Positions 56,274 to 64,000 of a stretch of 64,000 nucleotides of DNA are shown here, one piece after another. The DNA is taken from assembly GCA_002197995.1 (NCBI GenBank), contig NGZR01000001.1, positions 12,295,501-12,359,500 on the forward strand. The letters run 5' to 3'. The stretch comes from Gaeumannomyces sp. JS-464 (lineage: Eukaryota > Ascomycota > Sordariomycetes > Magnaporthales > Magnaporthaceae). The first letter of the stretch is position 1. Every line of letters starts with the position of its first letter. A program made the position numbers and the translations under genes. The notes below the pieces were generated by a model. It was not told the DNA's origin. It ran no database searches and worked only from the letters and a program-made list of their open reading frames with translations.

Positions 56274-56702
56274 TGTTACAATTAAAGGTTTGCTTTTAAA
56301 ATAGGGCATTTCGGGGGTGGAAAGAACAATATCGCTAATGCTAGTAAACAAAAAAACACGTAATTTAAAAGGATAATTTAATTGCTTGCTTTAGGGGATG
56401 CTTAAAAGCTAATTTAGGTTAACTAATGCCGAAGTTTTAGTTAAAGCTATTTAAAATAATAGGAAATCCATTTTTTATATATACGTTGCCTTTTGCCTTA
56501 TGTTAAATTGGATTTGTAAATTTGTAATTTCGCTAATACAAATTTAAAAATCCTTTTGGCTTTATGGATTTGTGGTTTTTTTAATATAGATTTAGAGATT
56601 TAGTTATGGTTACGTGACTTTACGTGTTCGGGTGCGGGGTAAAGGCACCGTTTGGAACCCTTTCCGTCCTGCCGCCTTAGGGTTTGCACACTGGTCGTAA
56701 CA
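56274..56702 (-). repeat. Element C 5' LTR
   Basis: 429 bp, the same length as its partner at 49,221-49,649, with the same two tandem hairpin units and the TATA-like run at about 56,476-56,488. On the coding strand it runs from TGTTACGACC to TTGTAACA. Confidence 0.9.
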
Positions 56703-56850
56703 TATTACCGCAAAAAACTTTAGCGAAAACTAATATAGCAAAAGTTAAAAGCTAATATTTAATATTATCGATAAAAATTAACGAACGATTAATACCTGTT
56801 ATAATTAATAACGAAATATAAAAGAATTTTATTTTACTAACAGCGGTAAA
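56703..56850 (+). other. Short segment with protease-like relic
   Basis: 148 bp between element C and element F. The plus strand reads INERLIPVIINNEI followed by FILLTAVN, like the retropepsin region of Gypsy pol after mutation. It may be a remaining piece of D1. Confidence 0.4.
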
Positions 56851-57030
56851 TGTTACGGAGCGATCCCTAGCCACCACTTAGCTATTACTTAATATTACGG
56901 AGCGATTTTTAACCACTACCTAGCTTATATATATACGGCCTTCCGGTATTAAATAAATGGGAGTTTTTTCTTTTCCCTTTTCGCGTAATAATAAGCTTTT
57001 TTCCTAGCATTTAAATATTGCATTATAACA
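56851..57030 (+). repeat. Element F 5' LTR (A family)
   Basis: 180 bp from TGTTACGGAG to CATTATAACA, the reverse complement counterpart of the two element A LTRs. It shows the intact TG...CA ends of this family. Confidence 0.9.
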
Positions 57031-58514
57031 GTTTATTGCGCCATTTTCCAAAAATCGGTCGAAACGACCGCTTTTTGCCAAAACCAAAACGTAATATACT
57101 ACGAACTATAAACAAAACCACGAAGCATTACTAAAAAACCGATGGTAAACCGATAGCCACTTATTAAAACTTTTAAAAACGATTAAAAGCTACCTATATA
57201 ACGGATAAAGCTTTAAACAGCGGAGCCGCATATATAAACAAGCGGAACTTTAGCGAATTTTTCGCCGAATTCCCTATTTTAATAACTTTAATTCGAAAGG
57301 CAAAAAAAGTGAGTATAATAGCTTTTATCGGCGTTATTAGCGGTTTTAAACAAGCGATAAACCAAATAAACGCTATTTTGTTAAATTAAATAACGGCGTA
57401 AACAATTTGCTTATTATTAATACCGTTAACAAAAATAGCTTAAACTAAATGTTAATAGCGTATTAAACCGTATTAGCCGATATTAAACGAAAATAACTAA
57501 AAGCGCTAAATTGGAAAAAATAAGCGGGAAACGAACGCGTCGGAAAAAGCGGTAATAGCCCGGCTTTAAAAAGCGCGGGATAAGATTATAATCCTTAAAG
57601 CATAATAAAAATAAAGGCGGGGATTTGGCTATTAAAGGTCGACCCGTTACGAGGACCTTTTTAGCTTAAAAACGTATACATTAGCTATTAATAAAGCATT
57701 TACATTTACATTTAACGTTAATTTCCCACTAATTAGCGCTTTTTTATTAACCTTTAGAAAAACGGCGGCTTTTCGATTTAAAGCTTATAACTTTTTAACG
57801 TTCGCAAAAAGCAGCTTTTATTCGAAGTACGACAAAAGGTTTACGAGTTTTAAAAAGCTTAATTGCAAACCAAATTCGCGTTAAACGGATTAACGTTCCC
57901 AAAAAACGAAAAAAAAATGTTATACGCCGGGCAATTCCTCGCGGGACAAACATACAGCCTAGTTAAAAGTAGGATGCCCACCGACGATAATCCGTCGCCC
58001 AAATAAATCCACACTATTACCGACCTGTTCCGCACTTTTAACCCGGTATATATTACGACCAACGCGGCATAAGCGGCCCGATAGCATTTCGCTAATTTTA
58101 AATAAGGAAAAAGCTTTTTTAGAAATTTTATTAACGAATTCCACCGTTTCGCCGATTTATGCGATATAACTAATGCATAATTGGTAAAAGCTTTAAAAGA
58201 AAAAGTTAATAGCGAATTTAGCGGGTTGTTCCGTTTTATCCTCCTATTATTACGACCAGCTTTTAACGCATTCGACAAATGGGTAGCACTATTCCGCGAT
58301 TTATTTAATAATATCGCCGATTATATTTATCGCTAGCGGAATTACAATTAAACGCTTTAAAACCGCCCGGGTCCGCAATAAATACGGCGCATAACGGCGA
58401 CCTTATGGATTTTAATAAGGTTAGCACCGGAAGCCGCCCTTTTATTACGCTAGCAAAAAGGAACCGGCGCATAACCCAAAACTTTTGTTTTTATTGCGGA
58501 AAGGAAAAACATAT
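56851..58514 (+). mobile_element. Element F: 5' part of an A-family element
   Basis: An A-family LTR at 56,851-57,030 (180 bp) is followed by the A-family leader and Gag on the plus strand. The element stops abruptly at 58,514, where the C2 LTR begins, in the middle of the zinc knuckle (first Cys 58,486-58,488, second Cys 58,495-58,497, His 58,510-58,512). The rest presumably lies beyond the right edge of the window, on the far side of C2. The antisense frame 57,859-58,278 is a by-product. Confidence 0.85.
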
Positions 58515-58937
58515 TGTTATAATTAAAAGTTTGCTTTTAAAGTAAAGCATTTCGGGGGGAGGAAAAAACAATATCGCTGGTGCTGGTAAATAAAAAAACA
58601 CGTGATTTGGAAGGACAATTTAATTGCTTGCCTTAAAAAATGCCTGGGAGCTAACTTAGGTTAATTAATGCAAAGGTTTTAATTAAAGCTACTTAAAACA
58701 ATAGGAAATCCTCCTTTTTTATAATAATTTCGCTTATTTTACAATTTCCCTAAATATATTGGTTATGTTTATAAGTAACATATTTTCGCTGGATATGTTA
58801 GCTATATTTATAGCTAATATATTTTGCGTTTTTACGTGGTAGGTTGCCACGTAACCGGGCGTAAAAATGGGTCGCTTTAGCCCTTTTTTTTGTTTTAAAC
58901 CGCCTCGTATCCCCCTTTTAAGGACGCGGTTATAACA
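58515..58937 (-). repeat. C2 3' LTR, variant type
   Basis: The first ~215 bp match the C LTRs. The remainder is different and contains its own pair of hairpin units (one stem is TTAGCTAT with ATAGCTAA). The ends are TGTTATAATT and GGTTATAACA. Confidence 0.85.
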
Positions 58938-59139
58938 TTAGGTTTTCCTTTCTAAGTTAAATCCTTTTAGCTATCGTTTATCGCCCCGTTTTCCGTTAAT
59001 AGTAAGTACTTTCCTTTTTTACCAACTCCCATTTTTTACATTTAACAAAATGTTTAATCGGGTGTAAAAACGAAAACCTGCGCGCTTAACCGTTAAACGC
59101 GATAACCTTTTTTCCTCGATTACTCGAATTGCTATTTTC

Positions 59140-59610
59140 ATGCCTTTTTGTTTTAATTGTAAGGCTAACGGCTTTAGTTAATGCTTAACGTTTTTTAACG
59201 ATTACTTTCGCTGTAAAAAGTGTGTCCGTTAAAAGCGTTTTCGGTGCGACATTTTGGGCTTTGCTTTTAAACACTTTCGTTATTTAATTTCCAATACCTT
59301 CGCGCGGAAAAGGGGTTAAAAATTGCGAAAGCGGAACTTCGTTTTATTAACGCTAAAATTAAGCGTTTGCGGAAATAAAAAAACAATGGCGCGAAAAGCT
59401 TACTCGGGCGATTCGCCGTGGTATTAATTTTATAAAAAAGTTAAAACGTGTCGAGCGGGAAAAAGCCGACCGGGAAGCTTATTAAGCTGTTTCGCAATTT
59501 GGGTTATCCGTAGCTCCTGCCGTTTCCTTCGATTAGCAAGTGCCCGGGTTAACCTTAAGTTAAACTTGTTTGCCTTTTTTTAACTCCCGTAAATTGTTCC
59601 CTTTTTAACG
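59140..59610 (+). pseudogene. Antisense accessory gene of C2 with Cys-rich head
   Basis: From the ATG at 59,140 the plus strand reads MPFCFNCKANG, then FFNDYFRCKKCVR and KRFRCDILG across two stops. This gives Cys pairs (CFNC, CKKC) and further Cys, like a small zinc-binding head. The coiled-coil block at about 59,415-59,486 matches 50,144-50,227. Function is unknown. Confidence 0.5.
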
Positions 59611-59619
59611 CTTTTATAA

Positions 59620-59689
59620 AACCCGTGGCATATTAAATGTGGCTTTAATCTTTTTTTACCGAAGTTGTAAGTTCGATTTTTAACGGGTT
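59620..59689 (+). tRNA. tRNA-like sequence a of C2
   Basis: 70 nt with a perfect 7-bp acceptor pair (AACCCGT with ACGGGTT), a T-rich anticodon loop region and a T-loop AAGTTCGATTT. The stems other than the acceptor are weakened by transitions. Confidence 0.45.
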
Positions 59690-59776
59690 CGTTTATTACG
59701 ATAATGTTTTTTTTTTTTTTAACCTTTCGTAACAAACCCTTTTGCCTTATTTAGTTTTGGTAAGTGCTGCACTTTT

Positions 59777-59848
59777 TAACTTAGTGGTAAAATGGTATTA
59801 CTTATAGCCCCATTTTGTAAGTCCCGGGTTCGACTTCCGGCTGGGCTA
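59777..59848 (+). tRNA. tRNA-like sequence b of C2
   Basis: 72 nt. The acceptor TAACTTA pairs with TGGGCTA at 6 of 7 positions including two G-T pairs. An A-box-like TAACTTAGTGG and a perfect B-box-like GGGTTCGACTTCC are present. The anticodon loop is oversized. Confidence 0.48.
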
Positions 59849-59999
59849 AAGTTAGTCCTTTTCACGGTCGCTTTTCGTATCCTCGCTCGAATATACGAAT
59901 AAACGGCTGTGGTAAGTGGCCCGCTTTTTTTTTGCTAACTTTTTTGCAAATGATTTCGTTGGTACTTTTTTAAAAGTTTTTAGCAATGCTTAAAGTTTG

Positions 60000-62900
60000 T
60001 TGCTTTTTTTACGTGTTTTTTTCGTAGCCGTACTTTTTCCATTTAATTAGGTACTTTTTAGGCCTGTTTTTAACTTATGTTTAAAATTCCTTCGACTTTA
60101 TACTTTTATTCCGCGTTAATTTCCATTAACTCGTCGCTTTTAAAGCCCGGTAGCGTTAATTTAAATAGGGAAACGTAAAAAACCGGGTGGGATTTTATAG
60201 TTAGCGGTAGTTGGAATTTGTAATTCACGTTCGAATTTTTTTTAATATTTTAAAAAGTCCCAATTTCTTATGGTTTAGCTTATCATTCGGTCGTTTGGTT
60301 TTAATATTGCGTCGAAAAAAATAAACGCTATTTCCTTTTTAAAAGTCGGTTTTTTAATCCTTTTTTTATTTATTTAAATAGTTATACAATGCCGTATCTT
60401 TTTTAGCTTTATTTAAAAGTGTTTATACAGTTTAGTAAGTTCCGTTACCTGTATTTCCGCTATTAAAGCATGTTTTTCTGCTTTAGGTTTTTTATACGTT
60501 ATAAACGTAAACCCGTAATTCGCATAAAACGGTATAATTCCTATGCTTTTGTAAATTGAATTATTATAAGCGAATTAAACCATAAGGAGTAATTGTACCC
60601 AGTCGTTTTGTTTATAATTAACGTTATAACGTAAATACTATTTATAGTTTTATCCGCTTTGTTTATCCGTTTTTTATTTAGTAGCCGTAAATAAAAAGTA
60701 TTTTTTTAGAATCGTAAGCCTTTTCCAAAACTTGCTTAAACAGCTTATTTTTATCCGTAATTAAACGGTTCGGCGTGCCGTATTCCGCTATTACCTGCTT
60801 AATAAAACATACGCTAGCTCGGTAGCGTTACTGCTTTTTTTATACGGTAAAAACAAAGCGTATTTGGTAAGCCTATTTATTATTACTATATATTATCGTA
60901 TTTCGTTCCAATTATCGGTTTTTTAAATTAAAGAAATTTAATAACAAATTTATAATAACTTTTTACCATATTTCGTTTAGTGCTAGCAAAGGTTATAATA
61001 ACCTATATGGTTTATACTTGTTAGCTTTGTTTTTAGCATAACTTTCCCAATTTTTTATTACGTTTTATACTTTAACTCGAGTTTTTGCGAACCCGTAATG
61101 TTATTATAGCCGTTTTGACGTTTTTTTTACGCTTTAATAGCCGTATACTAATTAGTTGTAAATTTGTTAAAAAAATTTTAAAGTTTAAACTTTTCTTTAT
61201 TAAATCGTTTTAACGAGTATCCTTTATGTTAAACTAAAAACCCGTTTAGTTTTTCCGTTAAAATTACCCGTGTTTTTTTAAGTATTGCAACCTAATGGTT
61301 TAGTCGTCGGTTTAAAACGTCCGCCCGACTGTTTTCCGACTTTTTCCGGTATTTAATATATCGTAGTTTTGCAAAAGCTCGTTCTAACGAACTTATCGCT
61401 TATTTAAGTTTTTGCTTATAGTAAAATATATTAGGTTTTTATAGTTTATATATATTATAACCTAATGTTTCGCTTTATAAAAATGTGGCCGCCATTTTTT
61501 AAATGTTCGAATTATCGTTAAAAAGTTTTTTATTATAAATTTGTAATTTAATTTAAGTTTATTTAATTTTTGCGAAAAAAACGCATAAAGGTATAACCGT
61601 TTTTAATCGTTTCGCTGTTCGAATTAGCCACGGATCGCGTAATTCGACGCATTGGTTTCGATTTTAAAAGGTTTTTTTGGGTTTGGAAATGCTAATTAGT
61701 TTTTTTAATACGGCGTCCCGTAATTGCTTGAAAGCTTTTTATTTTTATCCTTTTTAATAATATTAGTAATTGTTTTTGGTAAATATTCGTAAATAGTATA
61801 GCGATTTGCTATAACTACGAATAAACCGCTTATAAAAGTTTAAAAAACTTTAAAAACCTTTGTACTTTCGTAACGTTTTTAAATATAAACCACTTTTTAA
61901 TTTTTCGACTTTTAGAATTTATGCAAATTTGTTTAAATGTAATTACGAATTTTAAAAAAGCGACTTTTGCAAATGCTATTCGCACTTTTTTAGTTTAATA
62001 AAAAGCTTTACGTTAAACAGCTTTTAAAATACTTTATATACGTACTATTTATACTTTTTATCGTTTCGAAAAAATTAAAAATATTATTTAAATACGCGAG
62101 GATAAAAATGTTAAGGTATTTACGTAATATTATGGTTAATTATCTTTTAAAACGTGGCTAATACATTAATAAGCCCGAAAGTTATTACTAAAAACTTGTA
62201 ATATTTAAACCTTATTTTAAAAGTTGTAACCCATTTTTAGCTTTTTTAATCCGTATTAAGCTGTAAGCTTTCCGTAAATTTAAAAGCCGTAAATACTAAG
62301 CTTTACCGAGCTTATCGCGTAATTTGTCGATAAAAGCAAAAAATACCGATTTTTAATAATAGCTTTATTTAACGGGCGGTAGTTAATACATATTCGCTCG
62401 GTCCCGTTTTTATTTTTATTTTTTATAGGATTTTATATCCTATTAAAAAATCGGAAAGTTTAATATAGCCTTTCCGTAAATCCTTTTCCAGCTATTTTTT
62501 TAACATTTCCTACTATTAATAATTAAATTAATATAGCTTTTAATACGTAAATTGCGTTCCTAATTTAAATTTAATTTTAAAGTTAAACGGTTCGTATTTA
62601 AACAGCACCGTTTTTAAGTTTTTCCTAAATAATTTTTTATATTTATAGTATTTTTCCGGAACATTCGTAAGCCGTTTTTTAATATTAATTTGGTCGTTTT
62701 AATCGCTTTCCATTTTGGAAAATTATATATTCGTTAATATTAAATGCGAAAGTGGATTGCTAATTTTGTTACCGTTATAACCACTTTTTATTGCTTTTTA
62801 TGCTTACGATTTAAAATTCGTAATTAGTAAACCGTTTTAATTATTCGTAACTTTTCCTATTAAATTTGGCCGTTAATTTAATTTATCCGTAAATTATTTT

Positions 62901-64000
62901 TTTTAAATTAAGGGATTTTAAAAATAACGTTTTTTTTTATATTTAGCTCGTTTAATATTAGTAACGATTTCCCCACTTTAAATATGTAATATTATTAGTT
63001 ATGTTTTTCGGTCGATTTATTTTTTATTATAAGCGATACGTATCTTTTCGACCGTTTTTAATTAATACGGTTAATATTTCTAATTTATAGGAATTTTATA
63101 CCGTTTAACCGTTTATAACGATACGTAATCGCTTTATATTCCGCAATCGATTATTTTTTAACCTTTTTCTTTTAATATTTTATTTAAAATGTTAGTAAAT
63201 TATATATTATTAATCGATTTTGCTATTGCGAAAGTTTTTATCGGTTTTTTTTTTCCATTTTGTACTTTCCGCTCGGGTGGTTTTTTTTAGTTTTTTAATA
63301 AAAGGAACAAATACCGTACGTTCGTACTTTTAATCCAAGTCGAACGGTACGTACGCTTACGCGATCTTTTAATACTAAATTTCCGCCTTTTATGCCATAT
63401 GTTTTTTGCATTTCGCAATTTCGCACTTTTTTTAAATAAGCGTTTTAATATATTAATATCGGGTGCCGCTCGCTAAGTTTAAAAATTGCGGTAAATTTGC
63501 CGATCCGGGCTAATTCCTATCGTAGCAATTGGAATGCTAAACGGGTTTTAATTTTAAACTCTTTCCCATTTTCCAAAGGAAAAAATCGTATTTAAATTTA
63601 AATCGTAAATGAAATTGCACTTTTTAAATGCATTTTGCTTAAAACAAGTGCAAATGTTTAAAATGTTTTAAATTAATGCTAAAGTAATTTTCGGGTTTTA
63701 ACGCAGCCCTTTTTAGTTCGCTTACGTCGTTAAACCGGTAATTAACATATTTAACTTTGTATTAGTTACTAAATTATAATAAAAGTTAACCGTTATTTCC
63801 GTCCGCTAAAGTAACGTAATATAACGGGCCATTTAAATGTTTTTAAAACCTTAACGTTTTAAAAACACTTCGAAATATCGAAAGGCGTAAAAGCGCGTTA
63901 ATTTTTCCAGTTTTTCTGGCTTTCGCGGATTATAAATACAAAGGTTACGTCGTTTAATCCCTTTGTTTGTTTTTAAAACTCGGCTATTCCGGGGTTTTAT
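60000..64000 (-). pseudogene. C2 pol relic
   Basis: The minus-strand chromodomain, integrase, RNase H and reverse transcriptase relics align block by block with element C (for example 60,727-60,835 with 51,560-51,690). Small indels and many transitions break every frame. Gag and the 5' LTR are outside the window. Confidence 0.75.

Larger units (their letters stand above)
49221..56702 (-). mobile_element. Element C: chromodomain Gypsy element with antisense module
   Basis: Two LTRs of 429 bp each (49,221-49,649 and 56,274-56,702) bound 7.48 kb. Coding sense is minus: Gag start near 56,250, reverse transcriptase near 52,850-53,300, RNase H 52,236-52,439, integrase about 51,100-51,900 and chromodomain about 50,790-50,960. 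Next comes an opposite-strand module (small gene plus two tRNA-like sequences) and then the 3' LTR. A purine tract (AAAAAGGGAAACC on the minus strand) precedes the 3' LTR. The 5-bp flanks do not match (GGAAA left, TATTA right), unlike the other elements. Confidence 0.9.
58515..64000 (-). mobile_element. Element C2: second C-family element, cut by window edge
   Basis: It starts with a 423-bp LTR (58,515-58,937) and continues in the same order as element C shifted by about 9.2 kb: antisense accessory gene and tRNA-like pair (59,140-59,848), chromodomain and integrase (about 60,000-61,100), RNase H (about 61,430-61,620) and reverse transcriptase (about 62,000-62,450), all minus strand. The 5' LTR must lie to the right of the window. 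It interrupts element F. Confidence 0.88.

Noticed and set aside
57859..58278. Minus-strand frame of 139 codons in element F
   Set aside because: The plus strand encodes the Gag zinc knuckle in the same region; the antisense frame is open because C-to-T changes on that strand seldom make stops.
35000..64000. CRISPR array or bacterial insertion
   Set aside because: The repeats are LTRs with TG...CA ends and target duplications, and the gene context is fungal; no regularly spaced short repeats with unique spacers are present.

Overview
The window is nuclear DNA from a filamentous ascomycete, most probably a Sordariomycete. The genes carry short GT-AG introns with CTAAC/CTGAC branch sites, and the set is fungal: an Upc2-like Zn2Cys6 factor, a DUF1765 protein and a Brix-family RPF2. 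The window has two halves. Positions 1 to about 26,340 are GC-balanced and gene-bearing. From there to 64,000 the sequence is AT-rich and made almost entirely of nested, heavily mutated LTR retrotransposons. The mutations look like repeat-induced point mutation (RIP): the two LTRs of one element differ at 25 of 180 sites by hand alignment, and all 25 are transitions.

Gene half, left to right: the 5' end of ribosomal protein S15 (running off the left edge), an F-box protein, a membrane-anchored CPYS glutaredoxin, a large DUF1765 protein, cystathionine gamma-lyase (CYS3), TIM44, mitochondrial ribosomal protein uS11m, a Zn2Cys6 transcription factor, the ribosome-assembly factor RPF2 and the mitochondrial AAA chaperone BCS1. 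These are housekeeping genes for translation and ribosome assembly, mitochondrial import and complex III assembly, sulfur metabolism and redox control. They do not form a cluster with one shared function. Introns and reading frames were worked out by hand. The transcription factor and BCS1 each show an apparent one-base loss that breaks the frame.

Repeat half: element A (26,519-34,992, minus strand) is a Ty3/Gypsy chromovirus with 180-bp LTRs and a GGAAT target duplication. It contains a younger-looking solo LTR (28,319-28,766, duplication TAAAT). An old relic, D1, starts at 35,362 and was invaded by D2 (37,531-48,832, duplication TTACG). D2 was in turn invaded by E (40,953-48,121, duplication TATAA). 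Then follow C (49,221-56,702, minus strand), the 5' part of an A-family element F (56,851-58,514, plus strand), and a C-family element C2 that cuts F inside its zinc knuckle and runs off the right edge. Reverse transcriptase, RNase H, integrase and chromodomain relics are readable although nearly all frames are broken.

The most unusual structure is a module on the opposite strand, between the chromodomain end of pol and the 3' LTR, in the C/D2 family. It holds a small gene (Cys-rich head and charged coiled-coil block) followed by two tRNA-like sequences. It is present three times: in D2 on the minus strand, and in C and C2 on the plus strand. The A and E families also carry 1.9-2.2 kb of extra sequence at this position. 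The LTRs of the C/D families carry tandem 38- or 48-nt units, most able to form hairpins, just upstream of a TATA box.
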